NCBI RefSeq assembly: GCF_000472925.1
Contig: NZ_AXAS01000030.1
Span: 1-64,000 of the forward strand
Origin: Bradyrhizobium sp. Ec3.3
GTDB taxonomy: Bacteria > Pseudomonadota > Alphaproteobacteria > Rhizobiales > Xanthobacteraceae
Direction of reading: 5' to 3'
DNA length: 64,000 bases
The translations under genes and the position numbers were made by a program. Under the pieces are notes generated by a model. It had not been told where the DNA came from, did no database searches, and was given only the letters and a program-made list of their open reading frames with translations. This document shows, piece by piece, positions 34,766 through 43,201 of this stretch (within the stretch, counting starts at the first letter, position 1; each line of letters starts with the position of its first letter).

Positions 34766-35272
34766 ATGGCCAAAGCCGCAGTCGCCGCAGGAACTGCCAC
34801 CGGGCAATGCCTGTGCGGCAAGGTCACCTTCGAGATCGACGTGCCGGCGCGCTGGGCATGGCATGATCACTCAGCATCCAGCCGCCGCGCGCATGGCGCG
34901 GCCTATGCGACCTACGTCGGAAGCTGGAAGAAGCGTTTTCGCATCACGTCGGGAAAGAGCACGATTACCCGCTATGAGGACAAGGCGACCAAGACCGCGC
35001 GCAGCTTCTGCTCCCAGTGCGGCACGCCGATCGCTTATGAGCGCCCGCGCGGCCCGCACATGGTCAACATCCCCCGCGCACTCTTCAACGAGCGCACCGG
35101 CCGCCAGCCACTCTATCACATCGCGATCGAAGAGCTGCAGGAATGGGCCTATACCGGCGAGCCGCTGGTGCCGCTGAAAGGTTTCCCGGGCGTGGTCTGG
35201 CAGCGCTCGAAAAAGAAGAAGCGCGCTAGCGGCGAGGACCCTTTTGAGCTCGGCCGCGAGGAGGGGCTTTAG
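34766..35272 (+). CDS. GFA/CENP-V-like protein with altered zinc site, 168 aa
   Basis: Recognised by TGQCLCGKVTFEIDVPARW and SFCSQCGTPIAYERPRGPHM. Normal GFA proteins carry a second cysteine cluster (CHCxxCR) between these; here the corresponding stretch reads AWHDHSASSRRAHGAA, so those three cysteines are missing and only the outer CxC and CxxC pairs remain, still enough for one structural zinc. The name comes from glutathione-dependent formaldehyde activation, not implied for this copy. GAGGAAG precedes ATG. Its 3' end overlaps the convergent TfoX gene by 47 bases. Confidence 0.8.
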   Translation: MAKAAVAAGTATGQCLCGKVTFEIDVPARWAWHDHSASSRRAHGAAYATYVGSWKKRFRITSGKSTITRYEDKATKTARSFCSQCGTPIAYERPRGPHMVNIPRALFNERTGRQPLYHIAIEELQEWAYTGEPLVPLKGFPGVVWQRSKKKKRASGEDPFELGREEGL

Positions 35273-35666
35273 CCTTTGCGGCGCCCTTGGATTTGGCTGA
35301 AGCAGCCTTCCTTGGCGCCATTGTGCGTCCTGCGGTCTTTGCCGGCATCGCGGCGACGAACTCGAGCCCGCGCTTGATCCATTTCTTCAACTCGGCTTCG
35401 GTCTGGTAGCCCTCTGGCGCGACGCGCACGAAGCCGCTCATGATGCGCCCGCGCATTTCCATCGGGCTCGTGTACGGCTCCTGCAGCATGCGCGCATGCG
35501 CCTCCGGGCCGACGCGGATCAGCATCCCGCCGCGCCCGCTCACGGTGCAGCACATGGTGTTGTTCACCATGAAGCAGAGGCCGCCCATCATCTTCTTTTC
35601 CGCCAAGTAGCGCTGGCCCGCCAGCAATTTGCGCACGCGCGCGGCGGTGTTCTCGTCATAGGCCAT
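35226..35666 (-). CDS. TfoX N-terminal-domain protein with basic tail, 146 aa
   Basis: MAYDENTAARVRKLLAG, KKMMGGLCFMVNNTMCCTVS, GRGGMLIRVGPEAHARML and MRGRIMSGFVRVAPEG fit the TfoX_N/Sxy domain. The C-terminal 45 residues are rich in Ala, Lys and Arg (PRKAASAKSKGAAKAKAPPR) and would bind nucleic acid or be disordered. Small TfoX_N proteins are common outside competence systems and lack the Sxy C-terminal domain. The start at 35666 is chosen because the upstream extension is unlike the family. Overlaps the GFA gene tail to tail. Confidence 0.8.
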   Translation of the reverse strand: MAYDENTAARVRKLLAGQRYLAEKKMMGGLCFMVNNTMCCTVSGRGGMLIRVGPEAHARMLQEPYTSPMEMRGRIMSGFVRVAPEGYQTEAELKKWIKRGLEFVAAMPAKTAGRTMAPRKAASAKSKGAAKAKAPPRGRAQKGPRR

Positions 35667-35817
35667 CGTGTCCCCCTGTGCAGGTTTACGCCCGGGCATG
35701 CTCCCAGCTTACGCGCATCTGCGCAACGCAGCCATGACTGGGCTTCCTTGCGCCGTGCTCGCGACTTCGGCCATCATGCGCGACCCTCCGGCAATGTCCG
35801 CGAGATCAGGAGGAAAC

Positions 35818-37479
35818 ATGAAGAACCGCATCACCGGCCGCTCCGCCTTTCTTGCGCTGCTGAGGGATGAAGGCATCACGCATCTGTTCGGCAATCCCGG
35901 CACCACCGAATTGCCGATCATGCATGCGCTGAAGGACCATCCCGATCTCACCTATGTGATGGCGATGCAGGAAAGCCTGGTGGTCGCGATCGCCGACGGC
36001 TTTAGCCGGGCCTCCGGACAACTCGTCGCCTGCAACGTCCATGTCGCGCCCGGGCTCGGCAATGCGATGGGCTCGCTCTACAACGCGCAGTTCACGGGCA
36101 CGCCGATGATCTTGACCGCGGGCCAGCAGGAGCAGGGCCACGGCCTGATGGAGCCGGTGCTCTATGGTCCGCTGGTGCGGATGGCCGAGCCGCTCGTGAA
36201 ATGGGCGGTGGAGGTGACGCGCCTCGAGGATCTGCCGCGCATCGTGCGCCGCGCCGCCAAGGTCGCGACCACGCCGCCTACGGGGCCGGTGTTTATTTCG
36301 TTGCCGGGCGATATCCTCAATAGCGAAGCCGGCATTGATCTTGGCCGCTCCACCCGCATCGATGCGCGCACAAGGCCGTCTGATGAGGCGTTGAAGGCAT
36401 TCGCCGCACGGCTCCTCAAGGCCGAACATCCGGTCATCGTCACGATGGACGAGGTGGTCAAGAGCGACGCGCTGAAGGAAGCCGCCGAGCTCGCGGAGCT
36501 CTTGGGCGCTGCCGCCTATCAATCCTCCACGGCCTATGGCGCGCACTTCCTCTCGGAAAGCCCGAGCTTCATGGGCACGCTGGCGCGCGTACAGAAGGCC
36601 GCGCGCGATACGCTTGCGCCTTACGATCTGCTCATCGCGCTGGGCGGCGATCCGTTGCGGATGTCGGTCCATAGCGAGGTGGCCCCGCTGCCGGATGGAC
36701 TTCCTATCGTGCAGGTTGGCCTGGTCGATTGGGAGATCGCCAAGAACTTTGGCGCGGAGATCGCGCTCAAGGCTGACGTGAAGGAAACGCTGCGCGCGCT
36801 GGTTCCGGCGCTCAAGGAAATGGGCGGCGCCGCGCTGGAGCGGCACACCAGGGAACGTCTCGCCGAGCTCGCGCCGAAGAACTGGAACGCGCGCCGCGCG
36901 GCGCTGGTCGAGCAGATCACGGAGGCGAGGGACCGCACGCCGATCGACCCTGACTGGCTGACGCTGCAAATGGTCGAGGCGATGCCCGACAACGCCATTC
37001 TCGTCGACGAGGGCCTCACCTCCGGCCGCCAGATCGCGAGCCTGCGCCCACACCGCGACCGCTACGGCTATCACGGCCTCGCCTCAGGCGGCATCGGCTG
37101 GGGCCTGCCGGCCTCAGTCGGCGTCAGCCTGGCCAACCCCACGCGGCCGGTGGTCTGCTTCTCCGGCGATGGCAGCGCGATGTACTCGATCCAGTCGCTA
37201 TGGACCGCTGCCCACCACAAGCTGCCGCTGACGATCGTCATCGCCAACAATGGCGGCTACCGCATCATCAAGCAGCGCCTGCTCGCCTTCCACGGCGATG
37301 ACAATTATGTCGGCATGGATTTCGTCGACCCGCCGGTGGATTTTGCCGGGATCGCGCGGTCACTGGGATGCGAGGCGATCAAGGTGAGTGATCCCACGGA
37401 ATTGAAGGCAACCTTCGCATCCATCTTCAATCGCCCGGGCACAAAGCTCATCGAAGTGGTGGTGGACGGGAAGGTGTGA
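35818..37479 (+). CDS. Thiamine-diphosphate enzyme, benzoylformate-decarboxylase-like, 553 aa
   Basis: ThDP-dependent large subunit: FGNPGTTELPIMHALKDH, the cofactor-activating Glu in MAMQESLVVAIADG, NVHVAPGLGNAMGSLYNAQF (position of active-site His70 in benzoylformate decarboxylase), and the ThDP-Mg block FSGDGSAMYSIQSLWTAA with NNGGYR. The N-terminal Ser26 equivalent of BFD is Thr here, so chemistry may differ (acetolactate-synthase or oxalyl-type family members share the fold). AGGAGG precedes ATG 35818. Reaction most likely a 2-oxo-acid decarboxylation; substrate uncertain. Confidence 0.88.
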   Translation: MKNRITGRSAFLALLRDEGITHLFGNPGTTELPIMHALKDHPDLTYVMAMQESLVVAIADGFSRASGQLVACNVHVAPGLGNAMGSLYNAQFTGTPMILTAGQQEQGHGLMEPVLYGPLVRMAEPLVKWAVEVTRLEDLPRIVRRAAKVATTPPTGPVFISLPGDILNSEAGIDLGRSTRIDARTRPSDEALKAFAARLLKAEHPVIVTMDEVVKSDALKEAAELAELLGAAAYQSSTAYGAHFLSESPSFMGTLARVQKAARDTLAPYDLLIALGGDPLRMSVHSEVAPLPDGLPIVQVGLVDWEIAKNFGAEIALKADVKETLRALVPALKEMGGAALERHTRERLAELAPKNWNARRAALVEQITEARDRTPIDPDWLTLQMVEAMPDNAILVDEGLTSGRQIASLRPHRDRYGYHGLASGGIGWGLPASVGVSLANPTRPVVCFSGDGSAMYSIQSLWTAAHHKLPLTIVIANNGGYRIIKQRLLAFHGDDNYVGMDFVDPPVDFAGIARSLGCEAIKVSDPTELKATFASIFNRPGTKLIEVVVDGKV

Positions 37480-37503
37480 GGCAGTATGCCTATGCCTCCT
37501 CAA

Positions 37504-37627
37504 CGTCGTCCTGGCGAAGGCCAGGACCCATACCGCGTGATCTCTGTAATGGGCACGATGCTAGTTGCCCTTGTCTTCGCCAAACTTCTCCCTGGGGTAA
37601 TGGGTCCTGGCTTTCGCCAGGACGACA
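37504..37627. repeat. Mosaic palindrome, GTCGTCCTGGCGAAGG type
   Basis: Left arm CGTCGTCCTGGCGAAGGCCA with GGACCCAT (37504-37531) and right arm ATGGGTCCTGGCTTTCGCCA with GGACGACAT (37600-37627), separated by about 68 bases. Between convergent ThDP enzyme and LLM monooxygenase genes. Confidence 0.75.
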
Positions 37628-37671
37628 TCGAGACCAAAATCTGAAAAACAACCCCATGCAAAGTAACCGGT

Positions 37672-39051
37672 CTAGTCCTTCCGCCCCACCCGATAGCCCG
37701 CCGCCGGGTGCGGCGCGGTGAGCCGGGCGCGGCCGGGGCCGAACAGCTTTTCCCGCAGCGTGCCCTTGGCATAGTCCGCCTTGTAGCGGCTGCGCCGGGT
37801 CAGCTCCGGCACCAACATGTCGGCGATATCCTCGAAATCGCCGGGCGAGATCGCAAACGCCACGTTCAGCCCGTCGACGTCGGTCGCCTCGAACCATTCC
37901 TCGATCCTGTCCGCGACCATCTCCGGCGTTCCCACCACGACCGGCCCGGCGCCGCCGACGCCGACATGCTCGATCACGTCGCGCACGGTCCAGACGCGGT
38001 CGGGATCGGCGCGGGTGACGTTGTCCATCGCGCTGCGGCCGGCATCGTTCTGCACGTGACGCACCTGCTGGTCGAGCTCGTAGCCGGAGAAATCGACGCC
38101 GGTCCAACCGGACATCAAGGCAAGTGCGCCTTCGGGGCTGATGTGGCGGCGGTAGTCGGCGTATTTCTCCTTCGCTTCGGCCTCGGTCCGCCCGAGGATC
38201 AGCGTCATCATCGAGAACATCAGGATCTCGGCCGGGTTGCGCCCAAGCTCGGCCGCTGCCTGACGGATGGCAGCAACGCGCGGCGCGATCACTTTTGCCG
38301 ACGGCCCCGACATGAACACGCATTCGGCGTGCTGGGCCGCGAACTGCCGCCCGCGCGGCGAGGTGCCGGCCTGATACAGCACGGGCGTGCGTTGCGGCGA
38401 CGGCTCGCTCAGATGGATGGTATTGTTGAGGCGGAAGTTCCTGCCCTCATGCGTGACGCGATGCACCTTTGCGGGGTCGGTGAAAATGCCGCGCGCGCGG
38501 TCACGCAGCACGGCCTCATCCTCCCAGCTTCCTTCCCAGAGCTTGTAGACCACCTCCATATATTCATCCGCGATGTCGTAGCGATCGTCATGCGCGGTCT
38601 GCTTGTCCTTGCCGGCGCCGCGCGCGGCGCTGTCGAGATAGCCGGTGACGACGTTCCAGCCAATCCGCCCTTCGGTCAGATGATCGAGCGTCGACATCCG
38701 CCGCGCGAAGGGATAGGGCGGCTCGAAGGAGAGGTTGGAGGTGACGCCAAAACCGAGATTCTGCGTCACCGCTGCCATTGCGGAGAGCAGCAGCAGCGGC
38801 TCGTTCGACGGCGTCTGCGCCGCGTTGCGCAATGCGGCATCGGGGCTGTTGCCATAGACGTCATAGACGCCGAGCACGTCGGCAAGGAACAATCCGTCGA
38901 AGCGGCCGCGCTCCAGCGTCTTCGCCAGATCGATCCAATAGGGCAGGCGGTTGTATTCGGCGGTGCGGTCGCGCGGATGGGTCCACAGGCCCGGCGATTG
39001 ATGCGCGACGCAATTCATCGCAAATGCGTTGAGCCGAATTTCTTTTGCCAT
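37672..39051 (-). CDS. LLM-class FMNH2-dependent monooxygenase (NtaA/SnaA/DszA family), 459 aa
   Basis: Begins MAKEIRLNAFAMNCVAHQSP and shows LERGRFDGLFLADVLGVYDV, LTEGRIGWNVVTGYLDSAARG, APVLYQAGTSPRGRQFAAQH-type sequence and AFISPGDFEDIADMLVPEL-like closing region, which is the DszA/NtaA subgroup of flavin-dependent monooxygenases. These need a separate FMN reductase and cleave C-S or C-N bonds or oxidise large substrates. GAGGG lies before ATG 39051. It is divergent from the M20 peptidase; the shared promoter region carries repeated motifs. Confidence 0.9.
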   Translation of the reverse strand: MAKEIRLNAFAMNCVAHQSPGLWTHPRDRTAEYNRLPYWIDLAKTLERGRFDGLFLADVLGVYDVYGNSPDAALRNAAQTPSNEPLLLLSAMAAVTQNLGFGVTSNLSFEPPYPFARRMSTLDHLTEGRIGWNVVTGYLDSAARGAGKDKQTAHDDRYDIADEYMEVVYKLWEGSWEDEAVLRDRARGIFTDPAKVHRVTHEGRNFRLNNTIHLSEPSPQRTPVLYQAGTSPRGRQFAAQHAECVFMSGPSAKVIAPRVAAIRQAAAELGRNPAEILMFSMMTLILGRTEAEAKEKYADYRRHISPEGALALMSGWTGVDFSGYELDQQVRHVQNDAGRSAMDNVTRADPDRVWTVRDVIEHVGVGGAGPVVVGTPEMVADRIEEWFEATDVDGLNVAFAISPGDFEDIADMLVPELTRRSRYKADYAKGTLREKLFGPGRARLTAPHPAAGYRVGRKD

Positions 39052-39106
39052 GCTTGTCCCTCGGCGCCACTATCCCCGGGCTCATCTCGATGGTATCGGT
39101 GCCGGG

Positions 39107-39200
39107 CAGTTGGCCAAGTTCTTGCATTCGGCCGGCCGTTGGCAAGGCCAAATTCAAGAAGCTCCCGGCCGTTGGCAAGAGTCAATTGAAGAGTCAATTG
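39107..39200. promoter_or_regulatory. Repeated motifs between divergent LLM and M20 genes
   Basis: CGGCCGTTGGCAAG occurs at 39133-39146 and 39166-39179 (33 bases apart, about three helical turns), with a related TTGGCCAAG just upstream. AGAGTCAATTG occurs at 39178-39188 and 39190-39200 (12-base period). The arrangement looks like regulator-binding sites serving both divergent genes. Activity is inferred. Confidence 0.45.
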
Positions 39201-39274
39201 CCAACCCCCGCCACTTCCGAAAGACGGCGTATCCCGCTACGCTTGTTCCAAATCCAGGCTTGAAAAAGAACGAA

Positions 39275-40660
39275 ATGACCAGAGCTGATGCCATCGCCCG
39301 CGCAGTTGAGGATTTTTCATCCGGCGCGTTCCTCGTAGAGCTCGACCGCCGCGTCGCCTATCGTACCGAGAGCCAGAGCGCCTCGCGCGGCACCGAGCTG
39401 CGTGCCTATCTGGAACAGGAGATGCGGCCCGCCTTTGCAGCGCTCGACTTCGAGAGCCGGCTGGTGGAATCGCCGAGCGGCAAGGCGCCGTTCCTGATTG
39501 CCGAGCATATCGAGAGCGCGTCCGCGCCGACCGTTCTGATCTATGGCCATGGCGACGTCGTCGACGGCATGGAGGGCGAGTGGCGCGACAATCGCGATCC
39601 CTGGCGCACGACGACATCGGGTAATCGCGTCTATGGCCGCGGCACCGCCGACAACAAGGGCCAGCACAGCATCAATCTCGCGGCTTTGCGCGCAGTGCGC
39701 GCGGCGCGCGGCGGCAAGCTCGGCTTCAATGCCAAGTTCATCGTCGAGATGGGCGAGGAGATCGGCTCGCCCGATCTCGGCAAGATCTGCGATCTCAACC
39801 GCGAGGCGCTGAAGGCTGATCTGTTCATGGCCTCCGACGGGCCGCGCCTCTCGGCTGATCGCCCGACGCTGTTCCTCGGCTGCCGTGGCGGCATCCGCAT
39901 CCATCTCGACGTCAACTTGCGCGATGGCGGACATCATTCCGGCAATTGGGGTGGCGTACTCGCCAACCCCGCAACGATCCTGGTGAATGCGATTTCCACG
40001 CTGGTCGACGGTCACGGCCGCCTCCAGCTCGATGCGCTGAAGCCGCCGCGCCTCACCAACCAGATCCGCAGCTTCCTTGCCGATGTCAAAGTCGAGCCGA
40101 CCGAAGACGAGCCGGCGCTCGCGCAAGATTGGGGCGAGGACGGACTGTCGGCAGCGGAACGGCTCTTCGCCTGGAACACGCTCGAGGTGCTGGCGATGTC
40201 GTCGGGCAATATCGAGAAGCCCGCGAACGCGATCCCGGGCCATGCCAATGCGGTGCTGCAATTGCGCTTCGTTGTCGGCACCAGGATCGACGGCCTCATT
40301 GAGGCGATCCGCGTGCATCTCGTCGCAAAGGGATTTCCGATGGTCGAGGTGCGGGCGGCGCAAAGCTTTGTCGCCTCACGCACCGATTTCGACAGCCCCT
40401 GGATCAAATGGGCCGCGGACTCCGTGCAAACGACCACCGGCAAGGCGCCCGCGATCCTGCCGAATTTCGGCGGCTCGCTGCCGAACGACGTGTTCTCCGA
40501 GATTCTTGGCCTTCCGACGATCTGGGTGCCGCATTCCTATCCCGGCTGTTCCCAGCATGCGCCAAATGAGCACATCCTGCTGCCATTGACCGAGGAGGCG
40601 CTGACCGTCATGGCAGGCCTGTTCTGGGACCTCGGGGAGCTACCGCGTCCGCTCGGCTAG
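39275..40660 (+). CDS. M20-family metallopeptidase, 461 aa
   Basis: Two-zinc peptidase: metal His and Asp in VLIYGHGDVVDGM, bridging Asp in YGRGTADNKGQHSINLAAL, the catalytic Glu-Glu pair in VEMGEEIGSPDLG, and a late metal ligand in CSQHAPNEHILLPL. A dimerisation lid region is inserted (GGHHSGNWGGVLANPA). Family members hydrolyse dipeptides, N-acyl or N-carbamoyl amino acids in the cytosol. The start MTRADAIARAVEDF has only a weak ribosome-binding site. It lies upstream of the glutamate-type transporter, about 80 bases away. Confidence 0.9.
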   Translation: MTRADAIARAVEDFSSGAFLVELDRRVAYRTESQSASRGTELRAYLEQEMRPAFAALDFESRLVESPSGKAPFLIAEHIESASAPTVLIYGHGDVVDGMEGEWRDNRDPWRTTTSGNRVYGRGTADNKGQHSINLAALRAVRAARGGKLGFNAKFIVEMGEEIGSPDLGKICDLNREALKADLFMASDGPRLSADRPTLFLGCRGGIRIHLDVNLRDGGHHSGNWGGVLANPATILVNAISTLVDGHGRLQLDALKPPRLTNQIRSFLADVKVEPTEDEPALAQDWGEDGLSAAERLFAWNTLEVLAMSSGNIEKPANAIPGHANAVLQLRFVVGTRIDGLIEAIRVHLVAKGFPMVEVRAAQSFVASRTDFDSPWIKWAADSVQTTTGKAPAILPNFGGSLPNDVFSEILGLPTIWVPHSYPGCSQHAPNEHILLPLTEEALTVMAGLFWDLGELPRPLG

Positions 40661-40741
40661 GTGAAGGGCTCCGAAAGTCACATTCTAATCCGGCCCGATT
40701 TATGCAAGCATCTGGCCGCCATTCCATAAGGGGAGAAAAAA

Positions 40742-41653
40742 GTGAAACATTTCCGTAACTTCGGCCTCGTGCTCGCCGCCAGCTTGGTCGCGAGCCAGGC
40801 CAGTGCCGAGGAGTTGACCGGCACGCTCAAGAACATCAAGGACACTGGCGCGATCACGCTCGGCTTCCGCGACTCCTCGATCCCGTTCTCCTATCTCGAC
40901 GACAACCAGAAGCCCGTCGGGTTCGCGATGGACATCTGCTACAAGATCGTCGACGCCGTGAAGAAGGAGCTCAAGCTCGACAAGCTGGAGGTCAAGCTCA
41001 ACCCGGTGACCTCGGCGACCCGTATCCCGCTGATGGCCAATGGCACCATCGACCTCGAATGTGGCTCGACCACCAACAATGCCGAGCGGCAGAAGCAGGT
41101 CGCCTTCACCAACACCCACTTCCTGACTGCCAGCCGCTACGTGTTCAAGAAGTCGAGCGGCCTCAAGTCGATCGATGACCTGAAGGGCAAGACGGTGGTC
41201 TCGACCGCCGGCACCACCAACATCAAGCAGCTCACCGAAGCCAACGTCGCGAAGGGCCTCGGCGCCAACATCATTCCGGCCAAGGACCATGCCGAGGCCT
41301 TCCTGATGGTGGAAACCGATCGCGCCGTCGCCTTCGTGATGGACGACATCCTGCTTGCGAGCCTCGTCGCCGGCTCGAAGAGCCCAGCCGACTATGTGAT
41401 CTCCAAGGACGCGTTCTCCAAGCCCGAGCCCTATGGCATCATGCTGCGCAAGGACGACGCCGCCTTCAAGAAGGTGGTCGATGCGGCGACCGCCGCGGTC
41501 TACACCAGCGGCGAAGGCGAGAAGATCTACAACAAGTGGTTCACGGACAAGATCCCGCCGAAGGGCCTGAACCTCAACACGCCGATCTCGGCCGAATTGA
41601 AGAACGAGTTTGCCAAGCCGTCGGATTCGCCGAACCCGGACGACTATAAGTAA
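40742..41653 (+). CDS. gltI: Glutamate/aspartate ABC transporter periplasmic binding protein
   Basis: A signal peptide (ends ASQASA) and the family pattern GAITLGFRDSSIPFSYLDD, ECGSTTNNAERQKQVAF and AVAFVMDDILLASLVAGSK, matching E. coli GltI along its length, with TSGEGEKIYNKWF near the end. It delivers acidic amino acids (or close analogues) to the GltJK permease. Start GTG 40742 follows AAGGGGAG. The stop is followed by a strong stem-loop before the permease genes, a usual device for making more binding protein than permease. Confidence 0.92.
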   Translation: MKHFRNFGLVLAASLVASQASAEELTGTLKNIKDTGAITLGFRDSSIPFSYLDDNQKPVGFAMDICYKIVDAVKKELKLDKLEVKLNPVTSATRIPLMANGTIDLECGSTTNNAERQKQVAFTNTHFLTASRYVFKKSSGLKSIDDLKGKTVVSTAGTTNIKQLTEANVAKGLGANIIPAKDHAEAFLMVETDRAVAFVMDDILLASLVAGSKSPADYVISKDAFSKPEPYGIMLRKDDAAFKKVVDAATAAVYTSGEGEKIYNKWFTDKIPPKGLNLNTPISAELKNEFAKPSDSPNPDDYK

Positions 41654-41679
41654 GCTTCGATCCCTGGGATCAGGAGTAT

Positions 41680-41714
41680 TGTCCGGCCATTCTGGAGAGG
41701 GGAATGGCCGGACA
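41680..41714 (+). promoter_or_regulatory. Intercistronic stem-loop in the glt operon
   Basis: TGTCCGGCCATTC (41680-41692), a nine-base loop, and GAATGGCCGGACA (41702-41714) form a perfect 13-base stem between gltI and gltJ. Followed by TTTGC. Likely a partial terminator or RNA-stability hairpin that raises the GltI:permease ratio. Confidence 0.65.
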
Positions 41715-41766
41715 TTTGCATAGACGATAGCAGTATCTGTGATTGTCGCGTTCGCGCGGGGGACTC

Positions 41767-42498
41767 GTGAACTACAATTGGAACTGGAAGATCTTCTTCG
41801 AGCCGAATCCGATGGGCACCGGCACCTATCTCGACATGCTGTTGTCGGGACTGCTGCTGACGCTCGAGACCGCGGCGCTGGCCTGGATCATCGCGCTGAT
41901 CACCGGCTCGATCGTCGGCGTCATGCGCACGCTGCCGTCGAAAGGCGCCTACTGGTTCGGCTTTTGCTGGGTCGAGTTCTTCCGCAACATGCCGCTCTTG
42001 GTGCAGCTCTTCCTGTGGTTCTTCGTGCTGCCGGAATTGCTGCCGAGCGCTGCCGGCCTGTGGCTGAAGAAGTTGCCATACGCGCCGTTCTGGACCGCGG
42101 CGATCGGCGTCGGCCTGTTCATGTCGGCGCGCGTCGCCGTGCAATTGCAGGCCGGCATCGGCTCGCTGCCGCGCGGGCAGAAGATGGCGGCGACCGCGCT
42201 GGGGCTAACGACCGTGCAGGGCTATCGCTACGTGCTGTTGCCGATGGCGTTCCGCATCATCCTGCCGCCGCTGACCTCCGAGTTTCTCAACACCATCAAG
42301 AACACCGCGGTGGCCATCACCATCGGCCTGCTGGAACTGACCGGGCAGGCGCGCTCGATGCAGGAATTCTCGTTCCAGGTGTTCGAGGCCTTCACCGCCG
42401 CGACCATCCTCTATCTCCTCGTCAACGCCGTCGTCGTGACCGCAATGCGCTTCCTCGAGCGCTGGGTCGCGATCCCCGGCTACATCACGGGGAAATAG
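41767..42498 (+). CDS. gltJ: Glutamate/aspartate ABC transporter permease, 243 aa
   Basis: MNYNWNWKIFFEPNPMG at GTG 41767 resembles E. coli GltJ. Five membrane helices and the permease signature LPRGQKMAATALGLTTVQGY followed by RYVLLPMAFRIILPPL mark the site that contacts the ATPase. The GTG start is favoured because the upstream extension (MSRSRGGL) is basic and absent from the family. The stop lies two bases before the gltK ATG, so the two permease subunits are translationally close. Confidence 0.9.
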   Translation: MNYNWNWKIFFEPNPMGTGTYLDMLLSGLLLTLETAALAWIIALITGSIVGVMRTLPSKGAYWFGFCWVEFFRNMPLLVQLFLWFFVLPELLPSAAGLWLKKLPYAPFWTAAIGVGLFMSARVAVQLQAGIGSLPRGQKMAATALGLTTVQGYRYVLLPMAFRIILPPLTSEFLNTIKNTAVAITIGLLELTGQARSMQEFSFQVFEAFTAATILYLLVNAVVVTAMRFLERWVAIPGYITGK

Positions 42499-42500
42499 CG

Positions 42501-43193
42501 ATGCTCGGCAATTTCGATTTCGACGTTATCCGCCGCGCGCTGCCCTATCTGTTCTATGAGGGCATGACGTTCACGCTGATGCTCACGGCGCTCGCCGCGC
42601 TCGGCGGCCTGATCTTCGGCACGGCGATCGCATTGATGCGGCTGTCCGGCTACAAGCTGCTCGGCCGCATCGCCGCTCTCTATGTCGACTTCATGCGCTC
42701 GCTGCCGTTGGTGCTCGTCATCTTCTGGTTCTACTTCCTGGTGCCCTATATCGGGCAGTGGCTGACCGGCGCGCCGCGGCCGATCAAGGTCGGCGCGTTC
42801 GCCTCCTCGCTCATCACCTTCATCATGTTCGAGGCGGCCTACTTCTCCGAGATCATGCGCGCCGGCATCCAGTCGATCTCGCGCGGGCAGCCGGCGGCGG
42901 CAAGTGCGCTCGGCCTGACCTACGCGCAGACCATGCGCTACGTCGTGCTGCCTCAGGCGTTCCGCAACATGCTGCCGGTGCTGATCACGCAAACCATCGT
43001 ACTGTTCCAGGACACCTCGCTGGTCTACGTGCTGTCGATCACGGATTTCCTCGGAGCGGCGAGCAAGGTCGCGCAGCGCGACGGGCGTCTCGTCGAGATG
43101 TACCTGTTCGCCGCCGTCGTCTACTTCACCATCTCCTGTATCGCGTCCTTTGGCGTTCGCCGCTTGCAGTCGCGCATCGCCATCATCCGCTAG
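42501..43193 (+). CDS. gltK: Glutamate/aspartate ABC transporter permease, 230 aa
   Basis: Second permease subunit with five helices. The EAA-type loop is ISRGQPAAASALGLTYAQTM with RYVVLPQAFRNMLPVL, and LYVDFMRSLPLVLVIFWFYF is the conserved early segment of GltK-like proteins. Its ATG follows gltJ by two bases and it ends eight bases before gltL. It forms the heterodimeric channel with GltJ in the inner membrane. Confidence 0.9.
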   Translation: MLGNFDFDVIRRALPYLFYEGMTFTLMLTALAALGGLIFGTAIALMRLSGYKLLGRIAALYVDFMRSLPLVLVIFWFYFLVPYIGQWLTGAPRPIKVGAFASSLITFIMFEAAYFSEIMRAGIQSISRGQPAAASALGLTYAQTMRYVVLPQAFRNMLPVLITQTIVLFQDTSLVYVLSITDFLGAASKVAQRDGRLVEMYLFAAVVYFTISCIASFGVRRLQSRIAIIR

Positions 43194-43201
43194 AGCCCGT
43201 C

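Noticed and set aside
35806..37074. 422-codon minus-strand frame opposite the ThDP enzyme
   Set aside because: Codon-bias shadow, no motif and no ribosome-binding site.
39130..39200. Short direct repeats resembling a CRISPR
   Set aside because: Only two copies of each of two different short motifs, without uniform spacers; better explained as operator sites.
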